Below are positions 54,421 to 64,000 of a DNA stretch of 64,000 bases, piece by piece. The notes below the pieces were generated by a model. That model was not told the DNA's origin. It searched no databases and saw only the letters and a program-made list of their open reading frames with translations. Position numbers and translations under genes: made by a program. Within the stretch, counting starts at the first letter, position 1; the number at the start of each line of letters is the position of its first letter. This DNA is from Serratia entomophila (GTDB taxonomy: Bacteria; Pseudomonadota; Gammaproteobacteria; Enterobacterales; Enterobacteriaceae), in contig NZ_CP082787.1 of assembly GCF_021462285.1 (NCBI RefSeq), forward strand, positions 4,092,001-4,156,000, given 5' to 3'.

Positions 54421-55968
54421 ATTTTTACCCGAGTAGCCAATTTCTGCCGTAAGGTACTAATCCGCGATGACAAGCTGCCCCGCGATGAAGCGCCGGTCAG
54501 CGATAAAAACGTAGTCCGCGAAGAAACCGTGGCTGCAGAAACGCGCCCCGCGCCGTCGCAACGTTCCGCCGATCGCGGAACAGACGCCCCTGCCCGCCGC
54601 TCTGCGCCGCGTAAACGCGCGCCGTTTCCCGCCGCGGAAGGAACCGGTTCTATGACCGTGATCCCACGCGAACAGCACGCGATCTCACGCAAAGACATCA
54701 GCGAGAATGCGCTGAAGGTGCTTTACCGCCTGAACAAGTCCGGTTATGAAGCCTACCTGGTCGGCGGCGGCGTACGCGATCTGCTGCTGGGCAAGAAACC
54801 GAAAGATTTCGACATCACCACCAACGCCACGCCGGAACAGGTGCGCAAACTGTTCCGCAACTGCCGCCTGGTCGGCCGCCGCTTCCGCCTGGCGCACGTG
54901 ATGTTCGGCCCGGAAATCATCGAGGTGGCCACCTTCCGCGGTCATCACGAGCAGAACCCGGAATCGGATAAAAACTCTTCCCAGCAGGCGCAAAACGGCA
55001 TGCTGCTGCGCGACAACATCTTCGGTTCGATCGAAGAAGACGCCCAGCGCCGCGATTTCACCATCAACAGCCTGTACTACGGCGTGGCGGACTTTACGCT
55101 GCGTGACTACGTCGACGGCCTGCGCGATCTGCAACAGGGCGTGATCCGCCTGATTGGCGATCCCGAAACCCGCTACCGTGAAGACCCGGTGCGCATGCTG
55201 CGTGCGGTGCGCTTCGCCGCCAAGTTGGACATGACCATCAGCGACGAAACCGCCGAGCCGATCCCGCGCCTGGCCTCGCTGCTGCATGAGATCCCGCCGG
55301 CGCGTCTGTTCGAAGAATCCCTCAAGCTGCTGCAGGCGGGCTACGGTTACCCCACCTACCTGAAGCTGTGTGAATACCAGCTGTTCCAACCGCTGTTCCC
55401 GCTGATTGCGCGCAACTTCACGCCGAACCACGACACGCCGATGGAACGCATCCTGGCGCAGGTGCTGAAAAACACCGACCACCGCCTGCAGAACGACATG
55501 CGCGTCAATCCGGCGTTCCTGTTCGCCGCCATGCTGTGGTACCCGCTGCTGGAACACGCGCAGAAGCTGGCGCAGGAAAGCGGCCTGGCCTACTACGACG
55601 CCTTCGCGCTGGCGATGAACGATGTGCTGGACGAACAGTGCCGTTCACTGGCGATTCCGAAACGCATCACCACGCTGGTGCGCGATATCTGGCAGCTGCA
55701 GCTGCGCCTGTCTCGCCGTCAGGGCAAACGCGCGCACAAGCTGATGGAGCACCCGAAATTCCGCGCCGCTTACGATTTGCTGGCGCTGCGCGCCGAAGTG
55801 GAAGACAATCAGGAAATGCTGCGCCTGACCGAATGGTGGGGCGAGTTCCAGGAGGCCACGCCGGCGCGTCAGAAGGCCATGTTGACCACCCTGGGCGACG
55901 ATCCGGCGCCGCGCCGCGCGCGTCAACGCCGTCCGCGCCGCCGGGCACCGCGTAAAGAAGGGGCATAA
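54421..55968 (+). CDS. pcnB: Poly(A) polymerase I
   Basis: PcnB adds poly(A) tails to RNA 3' ends and so promotes decay and controls plasmid copy number. No ATG or GTG start gives a full protein. The start is the ATT at 54421 (then [12 protein letters not shown], the E. coli N-terminus), with GAGGTG six bases upstream. E. coli pcnB is known to use AUU, which keeps expression low. The 515-aa product has [10 protein letters not shown] and [13 protein letters not shown] of the nucleotidyltransferase domain, and a basic C-terminus ([15 protein letters not shown]). A GTG at 54529 would remove 36 residues. Confidence 0.9.
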   Translation: MFTRVANFCRKVLIRDDKLPRDEAPVSDKNVVREETVAAETRPAPSQRSADRGTDAPARRSAPRKRAPFPAAEGTGSMTVIPREQHAISRKDISENALKVLYRLNKSGYEAYLVGGGVRDLLLGKKPKDFDITTNATPEQVRKLFRNCRLVGRRFRLAHVMFGPEIIEVATFRGHHEQNPESDKNSSQQAQNGMLLRDNIFGSIEEDAQRRDFTINSLYYGVADFTLRDYVDGLRDLQQGVIRLIGDPETRYREDPVRMLRAVRFAAKLDMTISDETAEPIPRLASLLHEIPPARLFEESLKLLQAGYGYPTYLKLCEYQLFQPLFPLIARNFTPNHDTPMERILAQVLKNTDHRLQNDMRVNPAFLFAAMLWYPLLEHAQKLAQESGLAYYDAFALAMNDVLDEQCRSLAIPKRITTLVRDIWQLQLRLSRRQGKRAHKLMEHPKFRAAYDLLALRAEVEDNQEMLRLTEWWGEFQEATPARQKAMLTTLGDDPAPRRARQRRPRRRAPRKEGA

Positions 55969-56462
55969 TGATCCGCGTTTATATCGCGCTGGGCAGCAAC
56001 CTGGCGCAGCCGCTGCAACAGGTTAAAGCCGCACTGGAGGCGCTGGAGCATCTCCCGCGCACCCGGCTGATCGCCTGTTCGTCGTTTTACCGCACCAGGC
56101 CGCTGGGGCCGCAAAACCAGCCGGATTTCCTCAATGCGGTGGTGGCGCTGGATACCCTGTTGCCGCCCGAACAGCTGCTCGACCACACCCAGGCGATAGA
56201 ACGCAATCAGGGCCGCGTGCGCAAGGATGAACGCTGGGGGCCGCGCACCCTCGATCTCGACATCATGCTGTACGGCGATCGGGTGATCCACACCGACCGC
56301 CTGACGGTACCGCATTACGGCCTGAAAGAGCGCGAATTCATGCTCTACCCGCTGGCGGAGATCGCCCCCGATCTGGTGTTCCCCGATGGCGAATCACTCG
56401 CCAGCTGCCTGAAACGCGTGCCGGAAAACGGCATGGCGTTATGGCATAAGCCCAAGCCCTAA
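55968..56462 (+). CDS. folK: 2-amino-4-hydroxy-6-hydroxymethyldihydropteridine pyrophosphokinase
   Basis: FolK transfers pyrophosphate from ATP to 6-hydroxymethyl-dihydropterin in folate synthesis. The 164-aa product starts with YIALGSNLAQP and has the signature DERWGPRTLDLDIMLYGD. Its ATG overlaps the pcnB stop codon (TAATG). It ends three bases from the stop codon of qseC on the other strand. Confidence 0.96.
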   Translation: MIRVYIALGSNLAQPLQQVKAALEALEHLPRTRLIACSSFYRTRPLGPQNQPDFLNAVVALDTLLPPEQLLDHTQAIERNQGRVRKDERWGPRTLDLDIMLYGDRVIHTDRLTVPHYGLKEREFMLYPLAEIAPDLVFPDGESLASCLKRVPENGMALWHKPKP

Positions 56463-56465
56463 GCC

Positions 56466-57824
56466 CTACAGCAGCATCTGAGCAACAAACCCACCCTCCG
56501 GCCGGTTGGCGAAAGTCACCCGCAGCCCGTGCAACCCGGCGATGCGCTGTACGATGGACAGCCCCAACCCACTGCCGGTCTGCTCCTGGCCCGGCGGGCG
56601 GTAGAAGCGCTCCCCCAGCCGCGCCAAATGCTCCGCCGTCACCCCCGGTCCGTTATCCTCAACCGTCAGCAGGCGCTCCGTCAGCCGGAGGGTGACCGTG
56701 CCGCCCGCTGGGGTATAGCGCACGGCGTTATCCACCAGGTTGCGCACCAGCAGCGACAGCAGCAGCGCCTGGCCCTGCCGCGGTCTGGGAGCCCCCTGCT
56801 GCTCATAGCGCAGCGTCACGCCCGCCGCATGGGCCTGACGGTCCTGCTCCGCCAAGGCCATTGGCACCAGCGTACTCCAGTCGACCGGCTCCAACTCGGC
56901 CAAGTCCGACAGCGAATCCAGCCGCGACAGCGTCAGCAGCTGATCCACCAACCGGGTAGCGCGATCGATGCCGAGCGTCAGATTGTCCAACGCATGCTCG
57001 CGCATCTGCGCATCGTCGCCCGCCAGCTGCACCACTTCGGTTTGCACCCGCAGCGCCGCCAGCGGACTGCGCAGCTCATGGGCGGCATCTGAGGTAAAGC
57101 GCCGCTCGCGCACCAACAGCGCATTGATGCGGCTGAACAACGCGTTGAGCGCATCCACCAGCGGCCGCACTTCGGTCGGCACCTGCCGCGCGTCCAGCGG
57201 CGTTGCATCGTCCGGCGCGCGCCGGCGCAACCCGGCCGCCACCGTGCGCAGCGGCCGCAGCTCGCGCCCGACCATCAGCGCAATCAGCAGCATCAGCACC
57301 GGCAACATCGCCAGCCAGGGCGCCAATTGGCCGGTCACCATGCCCAACGCCATATCGCGCCGGTAATCCCACTCCTGCCCGACCACGATGCGATAGCGGC
57401 CATCCGGGCTGGTCAGCCACAGCAGGCGCCAGCTGTCGTCATCCCCTTTGCGTTCACCGTCGGTAAAGCCTTCGCGCTCTCCGTCAAAGCGGAAATCGGC
57501 GCCGTTCTCCCCGTCGTTGAGCAGCATCTTGCCGTCGCGAGCGAAGATGGCGAAAGCCAGCGCGTCGTCGTCCTGATCGCCGCGCTTGCCATGGCGCAAC
57601 AGCTTTTTGGTTTTCGGCAGGCTGCGCGCGCTTTCATCGGCCAGCAGGTCCCCGAGGTTGGCGGTCGCCAGCCGCTTGGCGAACAGCATCTGCTGGGTAT
57701 CGAACACTTCGTTGATGTTGTCGCGCGTCATCGTCCAGGCGACCAGGCTGGCGGCCCCCCAGGTCAGCAGCGCCAGCAGGCTGAAGAGCAGGATCAGGCG
57801 CAGACGCAGGCTGAGACGCTTCAC
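56466..57824 (-). CDS. qseC: Sensor histidine kinase QseC
   Basis: QseC is an inner-membrane sensor of the QseBC two-component system, reported to respond to autoinducer-3 and adrenergic signals, and linked with PmrB. The 452-aa product has two transmembrane helices (about 9-30 and 165-190) around a periplasmic domain, a HAMP-like linker, the phosphoacceptor His in [16 protein letters not shown] and the ATPase motifs [17 protein letters not shown] and GSGLGLSIV. It follows qseB with a four-base overlap. Confidence 0.93.
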   Translation of the reverse strand: MKRLSLRLRLILLFSLLALLTWGAASLVAWTMTRDNINEVFDTQQMLFAKRLATANLGDLLADESARSLPKTKKLLRHGKRGDQDDDALAFAIFARDGKMLLNDGENGADFRFDGEREGFTDGERKGDDDSWRLLWLTSPDGRYRIVVGQEWDYRRDMALGMVTGQLAPWLAMLPVLMLLIALMVGRELRPLRTVAAGLRRRAPDDATPLDARQVPTEVRPLVDALNALFSRINALLVRERRFTSDAAHELRSPLAALRVQTEVVQLAGDDAQMREHALDNLTLGIDRATRLVDQLLTLSRLDSLSDLAELEPVDWSTLVPMALAEQDRQAHAAGVTLRYEQQGAPRPRQGQALLLSLLVRNLVDNAVRYTPAGGTVTLRLTERLLTVEDNGPGVTAEHLARLGERFYRPPGQEQTGSGLGLSIVQRIAGLHGLRVTFANRPEGGFVAQMLL

Positions 57825-58483
57825 GGCGCGTCCCCCAGCGTATAGCCCACGCCATGGACGGTGCGGATAAAACCGTTGCCCAGCTTGCGCCGCAGGTGGT
57901 GGATGTGCACCTCGACCGCGTTGCTGCTCACCTCGTCGTCCCAGTTGTACAGTTTCTCCTGGATCAGCGGCCGCGCCAGCACCCGCCCCTTGTTGTGCAG
58001 GAACAGCTCCAGCACCGCCAGCTCTTTCGGCGTAAGCATGACGGGTTCGCCGTTGCAGCTCAGGCTGCGGGTGGCGACGTCAAACACCACGCCGCCGTGC
58101 ACCAGCTGCGGCTGCAGTTGGCCATGGCGACGGCGGATCAGCGCCTGCAGGCGCGCCGCGACCTCAGCCAAAGCGAACGGCTTGCAGAGATAGTCGTCGG
58201 CGCCGCTCTGCAGGCCGCTGACCCGCTGCTCGAGCGCGTCGCGGGCGGTGAGGATCAGGACCGGCACGTCGTGCCCGGCCTGCCGCCACTGGCGCAACAA
58301 TGCCAGGCCGTCGAGGCCCGGCAGGCTAAGGTCGAGGATCACCGCATCATAGGGCGCGCTTTCCAGCGCATTTTTGCCGACCAGCCCGTCGGTGAACCAG
58401 TCCAGATTGAAGCCGAGCTTGGTCAGCCCAGCCTTGATGCCGTCGCCTATTAACTTGTCATCTTCTATCAGCAGAATTCGCAT
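57821..58483 (-). CDS. qseB: Response regulator QseB
   Basis: QseB is an OmpR/PhoB-type transcription factor. The 220-aa product begins [15 protein letters not shown] (acidic pocket DD), has the phosphorylation Asp in VILDLSLPG (about D51) and conserved Lys in YLCKPF, then a winged-helix DNA-binding domain with [12 protein letters not shown] and VHGVGYTLG. It matches E. coli QseB closely. A CTTAAG-N5-CTTAAG site sits 45 bases upstream, which fits autoregulation. In E. coli qseBC lies elsewhere, beside ygiW. Confidence 0.93.
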   Translation of the reverse strand: MRILLIEDDKLIGDGIKAGLTKLGFNLDWFTDGLVGKNALESAPYDAVILDLSLPGLDGLALLRQWRQAGHDVPVLILTARDALEQRVSGLQSGADDYLCKPFALAEVAARLQALIRRRHGQLQPQLVHGGVVFDVATRSLSCNGEPVMLTPKELAVLELFLHNKGRVLARPLIQEKLYNWDDEVSSNAVEVHIHHLRRKLGNGFIRTVHGVGYTLGDAP

Positions 58484-58523
58484 AAGCGTCCTTTTTTAGC
58501 CATTGCCGTCTATTACAGCATAA

Positions 58524-58544
58524 GGTTCTTAAGAACCTCTTAAG
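58524..58544. promoter_or_regulatory. QseB/PmrA-type box upstream of qseB
   Basis: CTTAAGAACCTCTTAAG (58528-58544) has two CTTAAG direct repeats with a 5-base spacer, matching the PmrA and QseB consensus (YTTAAK-N5-YTTAAK). It overlaps the palindrome GGTTCTTAAGAACC (58524-58537). It lies in the shared divergent region of qseB and panB. Confidence 0.65.
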
Positions 58545-58652
58545 CATGATGATCTGCGCTACCCACCCCGATAGGGTTACAGTAGAATGACAGCACTTTT
58601 TTGCAGCCTGAGCCCCGCGTGTGCCGCAGGGTTCGATTCAGGAGACGAAGTG

Positions 58653-59447
58653 ATGAAACCCACCACCGTGACCCATTTGCGCCAGTGGAAACAGGAGCAA
58701 CGCAAGTTTGCTACCCTTACCGCCTACGATGCCAGCTTTGCCAAACTGTTTGAAGAGCAAGGCATCAAAGTCCTGTTGGTGGGCGATTCGCTGGGCATGA
58801 CGCTGCAGGGCCACGACTCCACGCTGCCGGTCACCGTCGCCGACGTGGCCTACCATACCCGCGCCGTGCGCCGCGGCGCGCCGGCCTGCCTGCTGCTGGC
58901 CGACCTGCCGTTCATGAGTTACGCCACCCCGGAACAAACCTTCACCAACGCCGCCGAACTGATGCGCGCCGGCGCCAACATGGTGAAGCTGGAAGGCGGC
59001 AGCTGGCTGTGCGAGACGGTGAAAATGCTCGCCGAACGCGCCGTGCCGGTATGCGGTCATCTGGGCCTGACGCCACAGTCGGTCAACGTGTTTGGCGGCT
59101 ACAAGGTGCAGGGCCGCGATGAGCTGGCCGCCAAGCAGCTGCTGGAAGACGCGCAGAACCTCGAGCTGGCCGGCATCCAACTGCTGGTGCTGGAGTGCGT
59201 GCCGACCGAACTGGCGCGCCAAATCACCGCCGCCTTGTCTATCCCGGTGATCGGCATCGGCGCCGGCAACGCGACCGACGGCCAGATCCTGGTGATGCAC
59301 GACGCCTTCGGCATTACCGGCGGCCATACGCCGAAATTCGCGAAAAACTTCCTGGCGCAGAGCGGCGATATCCGCACGGCGGTGCGGCAGTACATCCAGG
59401 ACGTGGAGCAAGGCGTCTATCCCGCAGAAGAACACTCTTTTAATTAA
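58653..59447 (+). CDS. panB: 3-methyl-2-oxobutanoate hydroxymethyltransferase
   Basis: PanB makes ketopantoate from 2-ketoisovalerate and methylene-tetrahydrofolate, the first committed step of pantothenate synthesis. The 264-aa product has the metal-binding [10 protein letters not shown] and the conserved VKLEGG and [10 protein letters not shown] segments. The ATG at 58653 has AGGAG about nine bases upstream; an earlier frame start at 58587 is not supported. It is followed by panC after 23 bases. Confidence 0.97.
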   Translation: MKPTTVTHLRQWKQEQRKFATLTAYDASFAKLFEEQGIKVLLVGDSLGMTLQGHDSTLPVTVADVAYHTRAVRRGAPACLLLADLPFMSYATPEQTFTNAAELMRAGANMVKLEGGSWLCETVKMLAERAVPVCGHLGLTPQSVNVFGGYKVQGRDELAAKQLLEDAQNLELAGIQLLVLECVPTELARQITAALSIPVIGIGAGNATDGQILVMHDAFGITGGHTPKFAKNFLAQSGDIRTAVRQYIQDVEQGVYPAEEHSFN

Positions 59448-59470
59448 GCGATGGTTCCAGGAGTTAGCCA

Positions 59471-60325
59471 ATGATTATTATCGAGACCCTACCGCTGCTG
59501 CGCCAACAGATCCGCCGCTGGCGCCAGGACGGTAAACGCGTCGCGCTGGTGCCAACCATGGGCAACCTGCATGACGGGCACATGACGCTGGTCGACGAGG
59601 CGCGCGCGCGTGCCGATATCGTGGTGGTGAGCATCTTCGTCAACCCGATGCAGTTCGAACGCCCGGACGACCTGGCGCGCTACCCGCGCACGCTGCAGGA
59701 AGACAGCGAGAAGCTGACCCGCCGCGGCGTGGATCTGGTGTTTGCGCCGGCGCCGGCCGACGTTTATCCGCAGGGCCTGGAACAGCAAACCTCTGTCGAT
59801 GTGCCGGGCATTTCCTCCATGCTGGAGGGCGCCAGCCGCCCTGGCCATTTCCGCGGCGTCGCCACCATCGTCAGCAAATTGTTCAACCTGGTGCAGCCCG
59901 ATCTGGCCTGCTTCGGCGAGAAGGATTACCAGCAGCTGGCGCTGATCCGCAAAATGGTGGCGGACATGGGCTACGACATTGACATCGTCGGCGTCCCGAC
60001 CGTGCGCGCCAAAGACGGCCTGGCGCTCAGTTCGCGCAACGGCTACCTGACCGCCGAGGAGCGTAAAATCGCCCCGCAGCTCAGCGCGATCATGAACGCG
60101 CTGGCGCAGCGGTTGGCCGATGGCGAACGCCACGTCGACGAACTGCTGGAGCGCAGCGCCGAGCAGCTGCGCGCCGCCGGCTTTACCCCGGACGAACTGT
60201 TTATCCGCGACGCAGACAGCCTGCAGCCGCTGTCGACCGAAAGCCGCCGTGCGGTGGTGTTGATGGCCGCCTGGCTGGGCAAAGCGCGCCTGATCGACAA
60301 TCAGCAGGTCGATCTGACGCTGTAG
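59471..60325 (+). CDS. panC: Pantothenate synthetase
   Basis: PanC joins pantoate and beta-alanine with ATP to make pantothenate. The 284-aa product has the class I nucleotidyl-transferase motif MGNLHDGH (HIGH-like; about residues 30-37) and the later ALSSRNGYL segment. It follows panB closely, so both are probably in one transcript. An ERIC-like element lies between it and panD. Confidence 0.97.
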   Translation: MIIIETLPLLRQQIRRWRQDGKRVALVPTMGNLHDGHMTLVDEARARADIVVVSIFVNPMQFERPDDLARYPRTLQEDSEKLTRRGVDLVFAPAPADVYPQGLEQQTSVDVPGISSMLEGASRPGHFRGVATIVSKLFNLVQPDLACFGEKDYQQLALIRKMVADMGYDIDIVGVPTVRAKDGLALSSRNGYLTAEERKIAPQLSAIMNALAQRLADGERHVDELLERSAEQLRAAGFTPDELFIRDADSLQPLSTESRRAVVLMAAWLGKARLIDNQQVDLTL

Positions 60326-60372
60326 TTTTTTGCATATTTGGTATCCTTATTACCGGGAAAGTAATAAAAATT

Positions 60373-60531
60373 CTACCCAATGGATTTCGAGTTGCAGCCA
60401 GGCGGCAAGCGCTGGCCCGAAGGGCTAGCCTCATGGCCGAGGCTCGTAAATCCCCAGGAGCTTACTCAAGTAAGTGGCTGGGGTGAGCGTAAGCAGCCAA
60501 CAACGCTACGGCTTGAAAGACGAAGGGGATA
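60373..60531 (+). repeat. ERIC element with internal insertion between panC and panD
   Basis: The core at 60449-60491 (ATCCCCAGGAGCTTACTC then AAGTAAGTGGCTGGGGTGAGCG) is essentially ERIC consensus. The inverted ends are TACCCAATGGATTTCGAGTTGCAGCC and GGCTTGAAAGACGAAGGGGAT, split to keep each part short. The element is about 159 bases, some 30 longer than a normal ERIC, owing to extra sequence near 60412-60445. Confidence 0.85.
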
Positions 60532-60580
60532 AACGCCACCCCAATCGCCTGCGAAGGCCGATATTCAGTTAGGTAAAGCT

Positions 60581-60961
60581 ATGATACGTACTATGCTGCA
60601 AGGCAAGCTGCATCGGGTCAAAGTCACTCAGGCAGACTTGCACTATGAAGGGTCCTGCGCCATCGACCAGGATTTTCTGGAGGCCGCCGGCATTCTGGAA
60701 TATGAAGCTATCGACATTTATAACGTTGATAACGGCCAGCGTTTTTCCACCTACGCCATCGCCGCCGAGCGCGGTTCGCGCATCATCTCGGTCAACGGTG
60801 CGGCTGCGCGCTGCGCCTGCGTGGGCGACAAACTGATCATCTGCTCTTACGTGCAGATGACCGACGCCGACGCCCGCCAACACCATCCTAAAGTCGCCTA
60901 TTTCGAAGGTGACAACAACCTGCAGCGCAAGGCGAAAGCCGTGCCGGTTCAGGTAGCCTGA
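60581..60961 (+). CDS. panD: Aspartate 1-decarboxylase precursor
   Basis: PanD makes beta-alanine from aspartate using a pyruvoyl group. The 126-aa proenzyme has the self-cleavage site Gly24-Ser25 in YEGSCAID and the family length. It is the third pan gene on this strand; the panC-panD interval contains an ERIC element, so a separate promoter or read-through is possible. A bidirectional terminator follows. Confidence 0.97.
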   Translation: MIRTMLQGKLHRVKVTQADLHYEGSCAIDQDFLEAAGILEYEAIDIYNVDNGQRFSTYAIAAERGSRIISVNGAAARCACVGDKLIICSYVQMTDADARQHHPKVAYFEGDNNLQRKAKAVPVQVA

Positions 60962-60968
60962 GAGTAAA

Positions 60969-60994
60969 AACGGGCGCATTCGGCGCCCGTTTCA
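60969..60994. terminator. Bidirectional terminator between panD and yadE
   Basis: AACGGGCGC and GCGCCCGTT form a 9-bp stem with an ATTCG loop. On the plus strand it is followed by TTCAC; on the minus strand by TTTTAC, a better T-tract serving yadE. Confidence 0.75.
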
Positions 60995-60998
60995 CTCG

Positions 60999-61123
60999 AT
61001 ACGCTAAATAGTTCGAGTTGCATCGCGGCGGCAAGGGAGCGAGGCCCGATGAGCTTACTGAAGTAAGTGATTCGGGTGAGCAAGCGTAGCCAACAAAGAT
61101 GCAGCTTGAAATATGACGAGTAT
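60999..61123 (+). repeat. ERIC element between panD and yadE
   Basis: These 125 bases have inverted ends ATACGC...GAGTTGCATC and GATGCAGC...GAGTAT, with core GAGCTTACTGAAGTAAG and TGATTCGGGTGAGC. The right end touches the yadE stop codon. It is the closest relative of the element at 53259-53381. Confidence 0.85.
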
Positions 61124-62403
61124 TATTGCACCACCACCGTTCCCGGCTTGTTGGCTATTCGGTCCGCCATGGTCTGGATGGAATCGGTGCGCAAAATATA
61201 CAGCCGCTTCAGCGTATAGGGATTATCCCCCGGCTTCACCTTGCCCTGCACCGTAGTCACCGCCAGATGGAAACCGGCGTCTTTCCCCGCCTGGATCGCG
61301 CGCTGGTTGTAGCCGCCGAACGGATAGGACACGTACAGCACGTGCGGGTTGAACTGCGACAGCGCGCGGCGTGAACGCTCGAAATCAAACTCGATATTGT
61401 GCAGCGACCGGCTCAGCAGGATCGGCTGGCGGTTGCCGTCCGTGCGGTGCAGGAAATGGGTGTGCGACTGCACGTCGAACACGTCCTGGATCTGCTTAAG
61501 CTCCGAAACGCTCATAAACTGCAGCGAATCCGGGTTCCACTTCTGCGGATGGCGCTTGATGCGCGAAGAAATGATAAACGCCGTGGCGCGGAAGCCGTAC
61601 TCTTTCAGCACCGGATAAGCATAGCGATATACCGACTTCAGCCCGTCGTCGAAGGTCAGCACCACCGCCTTGCCCGGCAGGTTGATTTGGTTCTTCAGGT
61701 AGGCTTCCAGCTGATACAGCGAGATGGTGTCGTAGCCCGCCTGCTTCAGGTAGGTCATCTGGTTGCTGAACGCCACGTCCGAAGTGGTGGTCGAGGTATG
61801 GCGAAAACGCTTGTTCTCTTCGTTCTTCAACAGATGGTGATAGGTCAGGACCGGGATGCCGTTGTCTATCTCGCAGTCCAGATCGCTGACGTAGCCCAGC
61901 CGATCGCCGATGTTGATCTCATACCAGGTGTTGTTCAACCGATCCTTCAGCTTGCCGATAATCGGATAGCGCAGATTTTCCTCGAGCGTGCCGAACACCT
62001 CGCTCTCGTTATCCGCGGCGGTATAGACGTTGATCGCTTTTTGGGTGATCAGATTCTGGTTGGTCAGCGGTTTGTTCAGTTCGCCGAGGGCGTCTTCCAC
62101 CTTGCGCGATTTCTTCAGCCCGCGCACGTCGTCTTTATCGATAAAGCCGGTGCCGTGGCCAAACTTGAATTCGTAATATTCCGCATCCGCCGGGAACACC
62201 TGGATCAGTTGCCCGCGCTTCACTTCCCCTACCGGGATCACATGCTCGCCAATCAGCGAATAAACTTCGCTGTCGCGCTGCGCTTCCATGTATTCAGATT
62301 GAACCGCGCTGTCTTCCGACAGCAGATTCGCCAGGCTCGCCGGAGACGTCAGCGCTATCAGAACGCCGAGTAGCCCAGCCGCTATCTTGTGTTGAGGCCG
62401 CAT
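61123..62403 (-). CDS. yadE: Polysaccharide deacetylase family protein YadE
   Basis: This 426-aa protein has a signal sequence ([25 protein letters not shown], cleaved after about 25 residues), an SH3-like N-terminal region (residues about 30-170), then a NodB-type polysaccharide deacetylase domain with [12 protein letters not shown] and the metal-binding VQSHTHFLH. It is probably periplasmic and may remove acetyl or other groups from a cell-envelope glycan; the E. coli homologue is uncharacterised. The ATG at 62403 starts the signal peptide; a longer frame from 62469 lacks one. It converges on panD. Confidence 0.85.
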   Translation of the reverse strand: MRPQHKIAAGLLGVLIALTSPASLANLLSEDSAVQSEYMEAQRDSEVYSLIGEHVIPVGEVKRGQLIQVFPADAEYYEFKFGHGTGFIDKDDVRGLKKSRKVEDALGELNKPLTNQNLITQKAINVYTAADNESEVFGTLEENLRYPIIGKLKDRLNNTWYEINIGDRLGYVSDLDCEIDNGIPVLTYHHLLKNEENKRFRHTSTTTSDVAFSNQMTYLKQAGYDTISLYQLEAYLKNQINLPGKAVVLTFDDGLKSVYRYAYPVLKEYGFRATAFIISSRIKRHPQKWNPDSLQFMSVSELKQIQDVFDVQSHTHFLHRTDGNRQPILLSRSLHNIEFDFERSRRALSQFNPHVLYVSYPFGGYNQRAIQAGKDAGFHLAVTTVQGKVKPGDNPYTLKRLYILRTDSIQTMADRIANKPGTVVVQ

Positions 62404-62516
62404 GATTATGTTCTGCTTACGAGTGCGTAATAACAAAAATGGAGAAAATGTGGAGCGCCAGCATAGCACGATTTGAACAGCGGGGAGAAAGGGGTTATTT
62501 GAGCAATTTTATTGGG

Positions 62517-62549
62517 TTAAAAGCGCCTCCGCAGCCGATGCGGAGGCGC
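62517..62549 (-). terminator. Rho-independent terminator of yadGH
   Basis: On the minus strand GCGCCTCCGCA and TGCGGAGGCGC form an 11-bp stem with a 5-base loop followed by TTTTAACC. It lies eight bases after the yadH stop. Confidence 0.9.
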
Positions 62550-62556
62550 GCTACGA

Positions 62557-63327
62557 TCAGCTGCGCAGGCCGCGGCCGCGCTCGATCAGGTACCAGGACA
62601 GCAGATAGAACACCGCGATAAACGCCACCAGCACCGCCATGGTGAACGCCAGCGGCACGTCGCTGATGCCGAGGAAGCCATAGCGGAAGCCGCTGATCAT
62701 ATAAACGATCGGGTTCAGCTTGGACACCGCCTGCCAGAACGGCGGCAGCAGCGTCAGCGAGTAGAACACCCCGCCCAGATAGGTCAGCGGCGTCAGCACG
62801 AAGGTCGGGATCAGGCTGATGTCGTCGAAGGTGGTGGCGAACACCGCGTTGATCAGCCCCGCCAGCGAGAACAGGATCGCCGTCAGCAGCAGCGTCAGCG
62901 CAATCACCCACCAGGCATGCACCTGCAGCGGTACGAAGAACAGCGAGATAACGGTCACCAGCACCCCGACGCAGATGCCGCGCGCCACGCCGCCGCCGAC
63001 ATAGCCGGCAATCACCACGTGGGTCGGTACCGGCGCCACCAGCAACTCTTCGATATTGCGCTGGAATTTGGCGCTGAAGAACGACGAAGCGACGTTGGCG
63101 TACGAGTTGGTGATCACCGCCATCATAATCAGGCCGGGAACGATAAACTGCATATAGCTGAAACCGTGCATATCACCGATGCGCGAACCGATCAGGTTGC
63201 CGAAGATGATGAAATACAGCGTCATGGTGATAACCGGCGGCACCAGGGTCTGGATCCAGATACGTGCGAAGCGGTTGACCTCTTTAGCCCAGATGCTCTG
63301 CAAGGCGACCCAATACAAACGCGTCAT
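62557..63327 (-). CDS. yadH: ABC-2 type transporter permease YadH
   Basis: This 256-aa inner-membrane protein has six hydrophobic segments of the ABC-2 permease family and the conserved TFDDISLIPTFVLTPLTYLGGVFYSL stretch near residue 190 to 215, quoted here as PLTYLGGVFYSL. It forms an exporter with YadG. The start overlaps the end of yadG by four bases. Substrate unknown. Confidence 0.95.
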   Translation of the reverse strand: MTRLYWVALQSIWAKEVNRFARIWIQTLVPPVITMTLYFIIFGNLIGSRIGDMHGFSYMQFIVPGLIMMAVITNSYANVASSFFSAKFQRNIEELLVAPVPTHVVIAGYVGGGVARGICVGVLVTVISLFFVPLQVHAWWVIALTLLLTAILFSLAGLINAVFATTFDDISLIPTFVLTPLTYLGGVFYSLTLLPPFWQAVSKLNPIVYMISGFRYGFLGISDVPLAFTMAVLVAFIAVFYLLSWYLIERGRGLRS

Positions 63328-64000
63328 GCTTTTTCTCCATTGCCGTTAACCAGGGTGACGAACAGCTCTTCCAGCCGGTTGGCCTTGTTGCGCATGCTCA
63401 GCACCTGCACGCCCTGCGCGCTCAGCTGGGCGAACAGGCCGTTCAGCCCCTGTTCGCGCATCACTTCCACCTCCAGGGTGGAAGTGTCGGTCAGGCGGCT
63501 GTGGTAGCCGTCCAGCTTCGGCAACGGGCTTTTTGCCGCCAGATCGAGGATAAAGGTTTCCGATTTCAGCTTGGACAGCAGCCCTTTCATCGAGGTGTTT
63601 TCCACCAGCTCGCCGTTCTGGATGATGCCGATATTGCGGCACAGCATTTCCGCCTCTTCCAGATAGTGCGTGGTGAGAATGATGGTGGTGCCCTGCGCGT
63701 TCAGCTCCTTCAGGAAGCCCCACATCGAACGGCGCAGTTCGATATCCACCCCGGCGGTCGGTTCGTCGAGGATCAGCAGCTTCGGCTGATGCATCAGCGC
63801 GCGAGCGATCATCAGGCGGCGCTTCATGCCGCCGGACAGCATGCGCGCGCGCTCGTTGCGTTTGCCCCACAGATCCAGCTGGGTGAGGTATTTTTCCGCG
63901 CGCGCCAGCGCTTCGCGCCGCGTGACGCCGTAGTAGCCCGCCTGGTTGACCACAATCTGCAACACGGTTTCAAACGGGTTGAAGTTGAACTCCTGCGGCA
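63324..64000 (-). CDS. yadG: ABC transporter ATP-binding protein YadG, C-terminal part
   Basis: This gene continues past the right edge of the window, so the Walker A end is missing. The visible 225 codons contain QEFNFNPFETVLQI, the signature LSGGMKRR and Walker B LLILDEPTAGVD, the D-loop and the TTHYLEEAE switch region. An ATG at 63965 inside the gene is not the start. It makes an ABC-2 exporter with YadH; the E. coli orthologue lies at the same place beside panD. Confidence 0.95.
   Translation of the reverse strand, partial: PQEFNFNPFETVLQIVVNQAGYYGVTRREALARAEKYLTQLDLWGKRNERARMLSGGMKRRLMIARALMHQPKLLILDEPTAGVDIELRRSMWGFLKELNAQGTTIILTTHYLEEAEMLCRNIGIIQNGELVENTSMKGLLSKLKSETFILDLAAKSPLPKLDGYHSRLTDTSTLEVEVMREQGLNGLFAQLSAQGVQVLSMRNKANRLEELFVTLVNGNGEKA

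Noticed and set aside
1..64000. CRISPR arrays, tRNA or rRNA genes, prophage or IS elements
   Set aside because: No regularly spaced repeats, cloverleaf sequences, transposase or phage genes were seen; the only dispersed repeats are ERIC elements.

Overview
This window reads as chromosome of an enterobacterium close to Serratia (S. marcescens group). The coding DNA is visibly GC-rich. Housekeeping proteins (SpeA, SpeB, MetK, TktA, FhuA/B/C/D, PBP1b, HrpB, DksA, PcnB, PanB/C/D) align closely, from memory, with their E. coli counterparts. ERIC repeats sit between genes. No tRNA, rRNA, CRISPR array, prophage or insertion sequence was seen.

Two blocks of conserved gene order are joined here. Block 1 (1-39566) follows the E. 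coli order epd - tktA - loiP - speB - speA - metK, opened up by three insertions. (a) Between epd and tktA: an Fe3+/hexose-phosphate-type ABC transporter, an EamA exporter, a csaA + 2-oxoglutarate dioxygenase pair and brnQ (808-9003). (b) Between loiP and speB: a 14-gene minus-strand aromatic-degradation cluster with a divergent MFS gene (12078-26666), followed by rluF. (c) Between speB and speA: a six-gene chaperone-usher fimbrial operon (28997-34918). A hok/mok/sok type I toxin-antitoxin locus lies just past metK (39482-39918). Block 2 (40061-64000) follows the order fhuB-D-C-A - mrcB - hrpB - thpR - sfsA - dksA - gluQ - pcnB - folK - panB-C-D - yadE - yadH - yadG, interrupted by qseBC between folK and panB. 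In E. coli the two blocks are far apart, so the 39.6-40.0 kb interval is a synteny junction.

The aromatic cluster is the most novel part. It has a three-component Rieske oxygenase (ferredoxin, a 102-aa small protein, catalytic subunit, FAD reductase), a dihydrodiol-type dehydrogenase, an IclR regulator, an extradiol (VOC) dioxygenase, an MFS transporter, a cupin, an alpha/beta hydrolase, a second SDR whose catalytic Tyr and Lys are replaced, an aspartate-dehydrogenase-like protein, an aldehyde dehydrogenase and a ThDP decarboxylase-like enzyme. It looks like ring hydroxylation, meta-cleavage, C-C hydrolysis or decarboxylation and aldehyde oxidation, but the substrate is not evident. Its promoter is overlapped downstream by tandem GTTTC/GAAAC half-sites suited to the IclR regulator.

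Other points of interest are the Hok reading frame that runs through the metK terminator into antisense metK, an ATT start codon for pcnB, a likely attenuator after the major pilin gene, a QseB/PmrA-like box before qseB, MetJ and Fur boxes, and four ERIC elements, one ending a few bases before the rluF ribosome binding site.
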